A stretch of DNA of 64,000 nucleotides from a virus: the IMG/VR virus record IMGVR_UViG_3300032245_000473, positions 1 to 64,000 of that record, one strand, 5' to 3'. The position numbers were made by a program, and so were the translations under genes. Position 1 is the stretch's first letter, and every line of letters begins with the position of its first letter. This document shows, in pieces, positions 25,581 through 34,013 of this stretch. The notes under the pieces were generated by a model. The model was given only the letters and a program-made list of their open reading frames with translations. It was not told the DNA's origin and did no database searches.

Positions 25581-26210
25581 ATGCCCACTCTCATTGACAA
25601 CAGGACTCGCGCTCACGCCGATCCGGTTCGCAACTTCAAGTTCCAAGTTCAACTGTTCCACCCGAACGGTGCCTTTGACAAGGGCATTGCAGAGATGGGA
25701 TTCATGACCGTCGAAGGTCTGGCGATGAACACGGAAATGGTGCCCTACCGTGAAGGCGGCTGGAACACCAACCCCCACAAGTTGCCGGGCCAGACGGACT
25801 TCGCTCCGCTCACCCTCAACGCTGGTGTGTTCCACACCAAGACCGGCATGTGGGACATCGCCAAGCGCATGTTCAGCGTGCAGTGGGGTCAGGGCGATCT
25901 GGCCATGGGCGATGAGTACCGTTACGACATGGCCGTTCGTATCTTGGATCACCCCGTCACCATGGGGTCGCAGTCCGGTACGGGTGGCTCGGCAGATGGT
26001 GCCATCTTGGCCTTCGTCTTCTACAACTGCTGGACGGCCAGCATTGGCTTCAATGGCCTCAATGCGCTGGATAACGCCATCCTCGTTCACCAGATGACGG
26101 TGCATCATGAGGGCTTCGACGTGTTCTTCGGTAACACGGAGGCGAAGAATCTTGCCCATAGTTCGGGCACAGGCGGCGCAGGCGGCGGCGGTCGTCTGCT
26201 CATGTCCTGA
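25581..26210 (+). CDS. Tail tube protein (T4 gp19-like)
   Basis: A 209-residue protein with FKFQVQLFHPNG near 14-25, MTVEGLAMNTEMVPYREGG near 37-55 and KLPGQTDFAPLTLNAGVF near 62-79, the pattern of T4 gp19-type tube subunits that stack inside the sheath. It directly follows the sheath and has an excellent site (AGGAGGAAATC). The C-terminal end is a Gly-rich tail (GTGGAGGGGRLLMS). High-expression codons. Confidence 0.85.
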   Translation: MPTLIDNRTRAHADPVRNFKFQVQLFHPNGAFDKGIAEMGFMTVEGLAMNTEMVPYREGGWNTNPHKLPGQTDFAPLTLNAGVFHTKTGMWDIAKRMFSVQWGQGDLAMGDEYRYDMAVRILDHPVTMGSQSGTGGSADGAILAFVFYNCWTASIGFNGLNALDNAILVHQMTVHHEGFDVFFGNTEAKNLAHSSGTGGAGGGGRLLMS

Positions 26211-26240
26211 AGAATCCACAACTGAAACGGAGAACACACT

Positions 26241-27101
26241 GTGTCAACCACCGGAAACACCGCTGAGGCGTTTGACCTCTCGGTACTGGAAACCCCCACG
26301 GACTCGAGCCAGAAGAAATCGCAGCAACTTGCTGCGGCAAAGGCGGCTATCGCAGGGTCCACTCCACTCATCCCCGATGCACCTAACTGCATCGTGAACC
26401 TCCCCCGTGGTTTGTACCAAGGCGGGTCGTGGAAAACAGAAGCCGAAGTGCGTGAGTTGAACGGAGCCGATGAAGAGGCTTTGGCACGCGCTAAGGAATC
26501 TGTCGACTTCTTCGACCTCGTCTTGGCCCACGGGGTGGTTCGGGTGGACAACATCAACCTCTCTGGCATGGCGGTTCCCGACCGTCAAGCAGCCCTTCGG
26601 GAGTTGCTGGTTGGTGAACGGTCACAGTTGCTGTTGGCGATTCTTACCGTCACCTATGGCAACGAGAAGATTCTCAACCTCACGTGCCCGCATTGCGAGA
26701 TGGAGCAGGAAGCCACCCTGCTCCTCAAGGAAGACTTCAAGCCCAAGGCTGTGGAAGATGTGCATGCTTCGACCTTTCACTACACCTCGGCCAAGGGTGA
26801 TGACATCGAATACCGACTGGTCACTGGCGCAGATCAGTTGGAAGCCCTCAAGCGCAAGGGTGCCACTACTGCTGAACAGAACACTCTCATCCTGTCCCGC
26901 TGCATCACCAAGGTGAATGGCGCATTGGTCGTCAGCCCTACCGAGTTCGCTCGTAACTTGGGTATGAAGGACCGAACCGCCATGCTCACAGAAATGGTCA
27001 GCAAGCAACCCGACATCGACCTGTCGGTACAAATGGGATGTCTGGGCTGCGGGGGTGACATCATCCTCGCCCTTGGGTGGGGTGATTTGTTTCGCGCTTG
27101 A
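26241..27101 (+). CDS. T4 gp51/gp26-like tail assembly protein with zinc ribbon
   Basis: A 286-residue protein. After a polar N-terminus, the central domain has LLVGERSQLLLAILTVTYG and a split zinc ribbon: CPHC near 149-152 and CLGCGGDIILALGW near 269-282. This is the layout of the T4 baseplate gp26/gp51 family, used for hub assembly or as tail chaperone in contractile phages. It lies between tube and tape measure, the chaperone position. Starts with GTG behind CGGAGAACACACT. Confidence 0.65.
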   Translation: MSTTGNTAEAFDLSVLETPTDSSQKKSQQLAAAKAAIAGSTPLIPDAPNCIVNLPRGLYQGGSWKTEAEVRELNGADEEALARAKESVDFFDLVLAHGVVRVDNINLSGMAVPDRQAALRELLVGERSQLLLAILTVTYGNEKILNLTCPHCEMEQEATLLLKEDFKPKAVEDVHASTFHYTSAKGDDIEYRLVTGADQLEALKRKGATTAEQNTLILSRCITKVNGALVVSPTEFARNLGMKDRTAMLTEMVSKQPDIDLSVQMGCLGCGGDIILALGWGDLFRA

Positions 27102-27102
27102 C

Positions 27103-27246
27103 ATGCAGACCCTCTATCTGGAGTACGACATGCTCGCCATGACGTACAGCGGATGGGGACTGAATGAGTTGAAATCGCTGACATACCGTGAGCGCCAGTA
27201 CTGGAAACGATTGAACTCTTGGAGGAGGGAGCGAAATGGAACCTAA
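27103..27246 (+). CDS. 47-residue partner of tail assembly chaperone
   Basis: A short basic protein (MQTLYLEYDMLAMTYSGWGL, then YRERQYWKRLNSWRRERNGT). Such 'YL-YDML---Y--W' plus 'YWKRL--W' peptides often sit after the tail chaperone gene and can be fused to it by frameshifting. The frame is already open from 27055, so the two frames overlap by at least 47 nt. There is no ribosome binding site for this ATG; the stop TGA lies only 2 nt upstream (TGACATG), so re-initiation is the simple option. It overlaps the tape measure start. Confidence 0.55.
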   Translation: MQTLYLEYDMLAMTYSGWGLNELKSLTYRERQYWKRLNSWRRERNGT

Positions 27247-30200
27247 TGCCGCTGGCGGCGGGGCATACGAAACCTCCTCAAGAGGAAAGGGCAATGGCCC
27301 TTCCAAGGTAGTCAACCCCGGTATCGCTTCGTTTGCCTTTGAAATTCCCGGCATCGGGGACACCACCCACAAGGTCAAGCAGTTGACTGATGCTTTGCAT
27401 GGCTTCAAGTCAGCCTTGGCAGGGATGTCGTCGTCCTTCCTTTCGGGTGCCTTCACTAACATCCTGTCTCAGATCAGCCGTGCTTCGGCTACGGCCACTC
27501 AGAATCTGAGTGGTCTGGCCGCTGCATCCCGTGGAGCAGGTGGCGGCGGCGGTGGTGGTGGCGGTGGCGGTGGCGGCGGTCGTTACGGGGGGTTCTCACC
27601 TAGCACCTCCTCAAACGCCGGTTTCGCCCAGAACTGGTCACGCTCCGCAGGAGGCGGCAACACCACTGGTGGTTCCGTGGGCGGAGCCGCAGCAGCCAAC
27701 ATGGGGACCACCATCGGTGGGGCGATCAACGACGTGACCAGTGGCTTCATTGAGGGCCTTCCCATCATCGGCTCCATGGCTAAAGGTGTATTGGACTTCG
27801 CTGGTGACATGGCGATGTTCCCACTGCGATTCGCCAGAGAGCGAATCAACACCAACCGAAACGCTGCTGCGAGGATGACAGCAGACCTCACGCCCTACCA
27901 GTGGCAGGGCGGCGGTAAGAAAGAGATGGACGCCATCCTCAGTTCCATCAAGAACATCCCCGGCAATATGAAGGGGGACGTTACTGACATCCTCAACGCT
28001 CTAACGATAGGTCGCCAAAGCGGTGCCATGGCCCCCCTTGGGGGAAACCTCGGTCAGGATAAAGCCAGCCAGTTCTACAACATGATTGGCCAATTTCAGA
28101 TGATGACTCCCGGTAAGGGAGCCAGTGAAGTGGCCAAGGTAGTTGGGTCCCAGATCAGTAATACACAGGCCAACCAGACAGCGGCCTTCTATACCGGTGG
28201 TACCTTCTCCCTGCTCAAAATGGGCGGGGGAATGAAGTCTGCGTCCGAATGGGCACAAGGCATCATGAACTGGCTGAAGAATCAGCGACCCGGCAAGGAC
28301 AGAGGGAAGGTATTCAACTACGGTGAATTGCTGGCGCAGAACTTCCCCGGCTCAAACATCAACGCTTGGTTCGACCAAACCGGGGTTAGCCCGGAGATGC
28401 GTGATTACTGGTGGTCGTGGGCGCTTGCCTCAACGAACACCGGCATGGGCGGAGAGAAAATCTTTGACTACATGGGCGGTAATAGCGACGCAGAGAAACT
28501 TGCGAGCAACCAAGCATGGCGAAAGGCTGCTGCCACTACTGCTCTGACCCGCAACGAGTTCGGACTGGCTGGGCAGATGACTGGCCAGTATGCCACGCGA
28601 GAGCGGTCTAACCAGTGGTTCAACCAAGCGATGGGCGCAGCGGTCAACCGGTTGGTCCCCGGTATGGCTAAGGGCGCTCTCGGGATGATCCAGTACATGC
28701 CCGATGAAGTCGAACAATTCCTATGGAACATCCTTGAGTCCTCCGGCCCCCTCGGCCAAATCGTTGGTGGCGGTATCGGATGGACTGCCGCAGCAACGGC
28801 CGCAGCAACGGCTGGTGGTATGACCCCCCCCGGAGGTAGTGGGTCGCCAATTGTTCCTAATTCTGATGGGACTTCTTCTACAGGGGACATTGGCGATTAC
28901 GGTGCTTACGGGGGTTCCAGTACTGCTGGTCTGCACCCCGATATGCGCCGAAAGGTAGACCGGATGATGCGGGATAACCCGCGTTTGAAGGTGACATCCG
29001 GCCTTCGTGACGGATACACACAAGCCAAGTTGAAAAAGAAGGGCATTGGTAACTTTGGTTCAGGCGCACCATTCATCGGTGATTTGGGTGATAACGGGGT
29101 AAATGGCCACGGCCAGCACTCTGGTGGGTGGGCAGCAGACCTCGGACCACGTTCGGAGTATGGGTGGATTGCTGCTAATGCTCATAAGTACGGCCTAGAA
29201 ACTGGTGGACGCCATGGTGAGCCGTGGCACGTTCAGGCTGCTGGAACAGTTGGTGGGTTCTCCAAGCGCCGACGCCGGGGCACGGGCGACATTGGTGACT
29301 TGGGAGGGTGGCTTAGTGACACAATTTCCTCCATTCCCATCGTTGGTACGGCATTCGATATGGCTGGCGGGATCATGGACGGTATTGAGATGATCGCAAA
29401 GACCTTGGGAGTGATGTTCAAGGGAATCCAGACGTTGGTTGGAATGTCGACCGGTGGGGGACTTCTTGACATGTCCAATCCCGATCCTTCACAGGTAGCA
29501 GCGAAGTCTCAGCAGTACATGAGTCTCATGGGGTTGGGGTCAGGAGCAGGCGTAAAGGCGGACGTGGTCCTCCCTTACGACGCTGCGTTCGGTCGCGGAT
29601 TGCCCACTCAACTAAACCTGTCTAACTCATGGCAGGGAACTTCCGGCTCTACTAGCGGCGGGGTTGGTAGCGGCGGGGTTGGTAGCGGCGGGGTCGGTAG
29701 TGGAGGCGGTGGAGGCGCATCGGGTTCAATGCCCGGGTCCGCCAACGTGCAGCGAATTCTTCAGAAGTACGCCGGGGGGACGTCGAGTGTCAACGCCAAG
29801 TCCGCCGACGCTGCTACTAGGCAGCGTATGGAGGTCGCCTTGCGTGCCGCCTCAGAAGCAGGGTTCTCTGGAGATGAACTGGTAGCCATCGTTTCACTTG
29901 CTGGGCGAGAATCAAATTTCCGCCCTGAGGCGTACAACGGAAACCTTGGTACTGGCGACAACTCGTACGGTCTGTGGCAGATCAACACCCTCAACGGTAT
30001 GTGGGAGAACATGAGAGGCCCTCTTGGCCTGACTGACAAGAACCAGTTGAAAGACCCGATGATCAACGCCCGGGCCGCAAAGTACTTGTTCGATCAGAGC
30101 AGGACTCCGTTCTTCGCATGGGGTCCATACCGGGGAGATGCCCCTCTTCATGGCGGAGCAGAAGATTGGGTTCCGACGGTGTACTCCGTGGCCAAGGCTG

Positions 30201-30403
30201 ATGGGTACGTGGGCGACATTGGTGATCTTGGTGATTACTCGCAACGCTCGCAGATGAGCAGCAACATGACCATTCAGTTCAACAACCAGTTCCACCTGAA
30301 CACGCAGGGTATGACCGGAGGCATGGACATCGGACGCCTTGTTCCGATCATGGCTGACCGGTTGGAGGAAGAAATGCGTAAGCGGTTGGCGGTACGTAGA
30401 TGA
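27236..30403 (+). CDS. Tape measure protein with M15-like and transglycosylase-like domains
   Basis: A 1055-residue protein that sets tail length and enters the cell envelope on ejection. Its N-terminal part has a Gly run at about 101-116 and an amphipathic/hydrophobic middle. Residues about 575-670 form an M15-type peptidase: VTSGLRDG, GQHSGGWAADLG (zinc His and Asp near 626-633) and EPWHVQ (His near 664). Residues about 870-985 form a lysozyme-like transglycosylase with LAGRESNFRPEAY (catalytic Glu near 890) and SYGLWQIN. So the virion carries two wall-cutting domains in one protein. GDIGDLG-like motifs separate the domains. Start has GGAGGAGGG upstream. Confidence 0.85.
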   Translation: MEPNAAGGGAYETSSRGKGNGPSKVVNPGIASFAFEIPGIGDTTHKVKQLTDALHGFKSALAGMSSSFLSGAFTNILSQISRASATATQNLSGLAAASRGAGGGGGGGGGGGGGGRYGGFSPSTSSNAGFAQNWSRSAGGGNTTGGSVGGAAAANMGTTIGGAINDVTSGFIEGLPIIGSMAKGVLDFAGDMAMFPLRFARERINTNRNAAARMTADLTPYQWQGGGKKEMDAILSSIKNIPGNMKGDVTDILNALTIGRQSGAMAPLGGNLGQDKASQFYNMIGQFQMMTPGKGASEVAKVVGSQISNTQANQTAAFYTGGTFSLLKMGGGMKSASEWAQGIMNWLKNQRPGKDRGKVFNYGELLAQNFPGSNINAWFDQTGVSPEMRDYWWSWALASTNTGMGGEKIFDYMGGNSDAEKLASNQAWRKAAATTALTRNEFGLAGQMTGQYATRERSNQWFNQAMGAAVNRLVPGMAKGALGMIQYMPDEVEQFLWNILESSGPLGQIVGGGIGWTAAATAAATAGGMTPPGGSGSPIVPNSDGTSSTGDIGDYGAYGGSSTAGLHPDMRRKVDRMMRDNPRLKVTSGLRDGYTQAKLKKKGIGNFGSGAPFIGDLGDNGVNGHGQHSGGWAADLGPRSEYGWIAANAHKYGLETGGRHGEPWHVQAAGTVGGFSKRRRRGTGDIGDLGGWLSDTISSIPIVGTAFDMAGGIMDGIEMIAKTLGVMFKGIQTLVGMSTGGGLLDMSNPDPSQVAAKSQQYMSLMGLGSGAGVKADVVLPYDAAFGRGLPTQLNLSNSWQGTSGSTSGGVGSGGVGSGGVGSGGGGGASGSMPGSANVQRILQKYAGGTSSVNAKSADAATRQRMEVALRAASEAGFSGDELVAIVSLAGRESNFRPEAYNGNLGTGDNSYGLWQINTLNGMWENMRGPLGLTDKNQLKDPMINARAAKYLFDQSRTPFFAWGPYRGDAPLHGGAEDWVPTVYSVAKADGYVGDIGDLGDYSQRSQMSSNMTIQFNNQFHLNTQGMTGGMDIGRLVPIMADRLEEEMRKRLAVRR
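27538..27585 (+). repeat. GGC/GGT run encoding polyglycine
   Basis: A run of GGN codons encodes about 14 consecutive glycines in the tape measure N-terminal region. It is a simple-sequence tract that may be a flexible joint and a slippage site. Confidence 0.7.
29652..29700 (+). repeat. 15-nt tandem repeat in tape measure gene
   Basis: AGCGGCGGGGTTGGT occurs three times in tandem (third copy with one change), encoding SGGVG units before the transglycosylase-like domain; a flexible linker. Confidence 0.7.
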
Positions 30404-32061
30404 TCAACGCCGGAAATACCAACAACTATGTGGCCTTGGTGTCTGCTCCCTATGGGTTTACCGGGGCCGCTCCTTACAACCAGTCTGATGTCCCCTCCCA
30501 TTGGGCATCCAATAACGCCCTTTCACCGCAGCAACTAGAGCAGAAACTGGCGTATGAATGGCTGAACAGCCATGAGATCAGCGGCGAGGACTCAAACCCA
30601 CCGTTTACGTCAGGCGCATCGGGCCGGTTGATCCCCGGACTCAATGGCGGGCAGCGGATCGTGCGAGGGTACATCCGCAGGGCTAACTACGAAGCCAACG
30701 ATGCCACAAGCAAGAAGCGGCTCTACTTCATGTATAACCCTGAGACGATTGTCAGGGATTACGTGTCGTACTTGGACCAAGCCGCCTTGGACCCCTTCAA
30801 CACCGTCTACGGTTCCAAGAACCTCGTCGCTCCCCCCTCGTTCATGAACTTCCGGTTCGACTTGTTCTTCGACCGGCAGGATGAAGTGTCGCAAGACATG
30901 AATAACCCCGGAGTGTTCGCTGACTACCAGTTCTTCGATCTTGTGGTCCGCAATGTCATACCCTCAAACCCGAATTCGGTCAGCAACCAGATTCCCGATA
31001 ACGGTGTAATGATGGTGAACCCCCGTGACATCACGGTGGTGTTCAGCCCGCAACTGTCTGTGCAGGGTCGCCCCATCAACGCACAGGTGGTCTTTGAGAA
31101 GTTCTCCAGTCGCATGACCCCTATCCGCATGCGGATCAGTCTTGAAATGCGTGTCGTCTACATCGGCCCCATGAGGGAGTTCTCTGAGTACACGATGGAA
31201 GCAGCGGTTACCAGCACTTCCGATACTGTCGCCGCTGACGATTCCGCAAACTTTACGCTTACGTACAACACTGTGGTGGCCGCTTCTGGCGCTAACTCCG
31301 GTATCGGTGCTTACACCCCGAGTGCGAATCCCCAGACTCAGTCAAATCTTGTCAATGTAGGCAACTTGGCAAATATCGGTAACACCGCTGATGGAACCGG
31401 TGGTACCGCAAGTTCTCCTAATGGAAGGGTTCGCAGTAACGCCCTTCAATGGGCGATCAACCACGTAAAAGAGGGATACACCCTCTACGACAACAACTTC
31501 GGGTTCCGTGGTAATGGCGTGGACCCGTCGGGGTTCCTGCGCTACGCCGATTGCTCCTCACTTGTGTGGTGGGCATACCGCAGTATCGGTATGTCCGAGA
31601 GAATGGGCTGGGGGAAGAACACCCCGGGGAATGTCCAGAGCATGCTGGACGCTATGATCAAGAACAACACCGGCTTGGTACTCCTTTCGTGGGACCCTGA
31701 ATCTGCTGACCTAGCCAGAACTTGGTTCTCCGTCAAAGCCAACCGTGACAAGATGCTTCCCGGTGACCTCATCATCCGCGATAAGCGACTTGTGCCCGGT
31801 GCGCGCACCAGTCACGTAGCGTTCTTCAACGGATGGGCGGACAACGAAGGGAATTTCTTCAATGTCTTTGATGCCGCTGGTCAATCCAAGACTCCGCAGG
31901 TGGGCCACCGTAAATCTGGACATCTCGGCTGGAACCACAGTTCACTGCTGAACTTTGAGAATGGTGCCGGTGCTACGCACATTGTTAGGCCCATTCCGCT
32001 TGGAGCATCCTCCGTCACTACATACAGCACTAACAGTCCTTACGCAGGGATTAGGTACTGA
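30400..32061 (+). CDS. Baseplate/tail-hub protein with NlpC/P60-like domain
   Basis: A 553-residue protein. Residues about 95-260 are a tail-hub-like beta domain (YFMYNPETIVRDY, NPRDITVVFSPQL, FEKFSSRMTPIRMRISLEMR). The C-terminal domain (about 345-530) looks like an NlpC/P60-type peptidase: ADCSSLVWWAYRSIG has the catalytic Cys near 385, and TSHVAFFNGW has the His near 472; GDLIIRD between them fits the fold. It would be a third wall-cutting activity in the tail tip. ATG overlaps the tape measure stop. Confidence 0.7.
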   Translation: MINAGNTNNYVALVSAPYGFTGAAPYNQSDVPSHWASNNALSPQQLEQKLAYEWLNSHEISGEDSNPPFTSGASGRLIPGLNGGQRIVRGYIRRANYEANDATSKKRLYFMYNPETIVRDYVSYLDQAALDPFNTVYGSKNLVAPPSFMNFRFDLFFDRQDEVSQDMNNPGVFADYQFFDLVVRNVIPSNPNSVSNQIPDNGVMMVNPRDITVVFSPQLSVQGRPINAQVVFEKFSSRMTPIRMRISLEMRVVYIGPMREFSEYTMEAAVTSTSDTVAADDSANFTLTYNTVVAASGANSGIGAYTPSANPQTQSNLVNVGNLANIGNTADGTGGTASSPNGRVRSNALQWAINHVKEGYTLYDNNFGFRGNGVDPSGFLRYADCSSLVWWAYRSIGMSERMGWGKNTPGNVQSMLDAMIKNNTGLVLLSWDPESADLARTWFSVKANRDKMLPGDLIIRDKRLVPGARTSHVAFFNGWADNEGNFFNVFDAAGQSKTPQVGHRKSGHLGWNHSSLLNFENGAGATHIVRPIPLGASSVTTYSTNSPYAGIRY

Positions 32062-32393
32062 TGATCACTCCCGATTCCCGCTATCAAGATGCCACCAAGA
32101 CCTTTACCGTGGGCCACACCTACGACGAATACGGTCGCATCTATCTGGATGGTGATGAGCCGACCCCGGTGCCGAAGACTGTCTCCCATGAGACATTGTT
32201 TCGTCTGACTACTCCCGCTCCTACCCCAGTCTCTCCTGTTACTTACATGGTCAAGGACGGTGAAGACCTGTCATTCATCGCTTGGAAACTGACCTCGGCG
32301 CATAACAATTGGTGGCGCATTGCGGAAGCCAACCCGTCCATTTGGTACCCCTTGGACCTCACCACTGGTACGGCCCTAAAGGTTCCACTCTGA
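32061..32393 (+). CDS. LysM-like baseplate protein
   Basis: A 110-residue protein; the last 50 residues are a LysM-like unit: VTYMVKDGEDLSFIAWKL, WWRIAEANPSI and LTTGTALKVPL. In contractile tails such small LysM proteins (like T4 gp53 or P2 gpX) sit between hub and wedge and may fasten parts of the baseplate. TGATG couples it to the previous gene; the next gene starts 1 nt after its stop. Confidence 0.75.
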   Translation: MITPDSRYQDATKTFTVGHTYDEYGRIYLDGDEPTPVPKTVSHETLFRLTTPAPTPVSPVTYMVKDGEDLSFIAWKLTSAHNNWWRIAEANPSIWYPLDLTTGTALKVPL

Positions 32394-32394
32394 T

Positions 32395-33612
32395 ATGGCT
32401 GTCAACGCCTCCTTCGATGCTCAATTTCTCAACATCCCAATCCGTTCACTGTTCATCAACGGTGATGTGTTTCCTGTCGTAATCCGTGAGGTGACAATTG
32501 ACAGGGGTCAAGGGGTCCACGACTCGGTCACGATGTCGGTGTTGATCCCCGGGGAAATGACCTTCAACGGAAATATTCGTATCCCATACGACGATCCGAC
32601 CTCCATATCACGGACTAGGGACGTGTCGGTATCGTCCTTGACCGGGCAGGCAGTCAACTTCACCTTCGGTATTTCCCCCAGTGTGGAACAGTTCTTTGGG
32701 TACGTAATTTCAATTACCCCTGACCAGCAATTCAAGCAGGGTTTGAACTACGTGATTCAGATGGTCGGCAGCACGCTGATTACACAGATACTGAACCGAA
32801 GGTTCTACACCAACATCACTGCTTCGCAGGTAGCCAAGAAATGCACGGATCGCTCACGTCTTGGATACCAAGGTGTTTCTACCTCTTACAGATGGCCTGC
32901 AATCGGGGTAACCAACGACACCGACTGGACTGTCCTCAACGCCATGGCTTCTGTAAGCGGCTGCATTCTCTTGAATTGGGCAGGGGTGGTGAGGATGGTC
33001 GACCCCTTAGAACTGTTCCGTGAGTATCCGTTCACCACTCTGGTGCAGAGTGATGAGATTCTGGAATCCGACCGCAAGTTGATGGACTTCAAGCCTACGG
33101 AACACACAATTCGACAGGTCAGTAAGGCTCCTCAGCAGTTCTACTTCTTCGATGCTGGCGGCGGAGTGGTGTCTCATATTCAGCCCACTGCCTCAAAGGC
33201 TGACCCAGTGCCTTGGTTCAAGAGTCCTGTCCGTAGCCGGGAAGAAGCCGAGGTGTATGGAAACGCCTCCGTCAGGAGCCTGTCCCGGTGGCTTCAGGAT
33301 GCTTCTGCGCGTATCAAGGGAGACGCTTCGATCTACCCCGGGGTGACCGTGGATGTGAACACCGGCACACGTTCATCCAGCGCAAAGTTCAACGGTAGGT
33401 GGTTGGTAACCCACGTAAAGCATTCAATGAAGCGTGACGCTTACGCTACCGAACTAACGCTCACCCGACCCGGAGCCAGTATCCCCGCTCTGACTAAGTC
33501 GTCCTTTGAGCATTTCTGGCGTAACTCTCCGAAGGCCCGCCCCTCGCTTAGTCTTCGTAATGGCCAATGGGTGTCATCATGGGCAGACCCATTTGTGGAG
33601 GTAGCAGTCTGA
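32395..33612 (+). CDS. Baseplate hub protein (gpD/VgrG-type)
   Basis: A 405-residue protein of the size and place of the P2 gpD / T4 gp27-type hub that joins tube and spike. Beta-rich N-terminus (PVVIREVTIDRGQG, DSVTMSVLIPGEM), a central part with YVIQMVGSTLITQIL and an alpha segment (ASQVAKKCTDRS), and a C-terminal beta unit with YPGVTVDVNTG and GRWLVTHVKHSM, the usual late-control-D end. I infer the role from the order LysM protein, hub, gp25, J, I. Confidence 0.7.
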   Translation: MAVNASFDAQFLNIPIRSLFINGDVFPVVIREVTIDRGQGVHDSVTMSVLIPGEMTFNGNIRIPYDDPTSISRTRDVSVSSLTGQAVNFTFGISPSVEQFFGYVISITPDQQFKQGLNYVIQMVGSTLITQILNRRFYTNITASQVAKKCTDRSRLGYQGVSTSYRWPAIGVTNDTDWTVLNAMASVSGCILLNWAGVVRMVDPLELFREYPFTTLVQSDEILESDRKLMDFKPTEHTIRQVSKAPQQFYFFDAGGGVVSHIQPTASKADPVPWFKSPVRSREEAEVYGNASVRSLSRWLQDASARIKGDASIYPGVTVDVNTGTRSSSAKFNGRWLVTHVKHSMKRDAYATELTLTRPGASIPALTKSSFEHFWRNSPKARPSLSLRNGQWVSSWADPFVEVAV

Positions 33613-34013
33613 TGCAAGCAATCAAGTTTCCGTTCTCTGTTTCAAACGGTCGAACCGTTCAGTCCACGTCGTCCTACGAGGAAATCGTGCGCGGCCAAGT
33701 CGTTGACGCTCTCATGACCAACCAAGGGGACCGCGTTTCTCGAGCCAACTACGGCTGCGACATCCAGTCAGCCCTCTTCGACCCGTCAGACGAACTGGTC
33801 AGGGCCGACGCCGGTGCCTACATCAAGGATAAGTTGCAGAGATTTGTTCCTAGGTGCGTGGTCAACTCGGTACGCATTGAATCACCGGACAATGAGGCTG
33901 GAGTAATCTACATCTCGGTGGCATACCAGACCTCGGTGTATCAGAACGAGCAGACTTTGAGGGTGCCCGTGAGTAGCGAATTCATTCAGCGAAGCATTGG
34001 GGGCACGGTATGA
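33612..34013 (+). CDS. gp25-like baseplate wedge protein
   Basis: A 133-residue protein of the T4 gp25/P2 gpW family, a wedge part joining the baseplate to the sheath. Fits: IVRGQVVDALMTNQGDRVSR near 29-48, GCDIQSALFDP near 51-61, IKDKLQRFVPRCVV and VIYISVAYQ. ATG 33612 is in a TGATG overlap; the longer ORF reading would lie inside the hub gene. Confidence 0.8.
   Translation: MQAIKFPFSVSNGRTVQSTSSYEEIVRGQVVDALMTNQGDRVSRANYGCDIQSALFDPSDELVRADAGAYIKDKLQRFVPRCVVNSVRIESPDNEAGVIYISVAYQTSVYQNEQTLRVPVSSEFIQRSIGGTV

Noticed and set aside
24659-25600. 313-codon minus-strand frame over the sheath gene
   Set aside because: Shadow of a highly expressed gene; no site, no domain.
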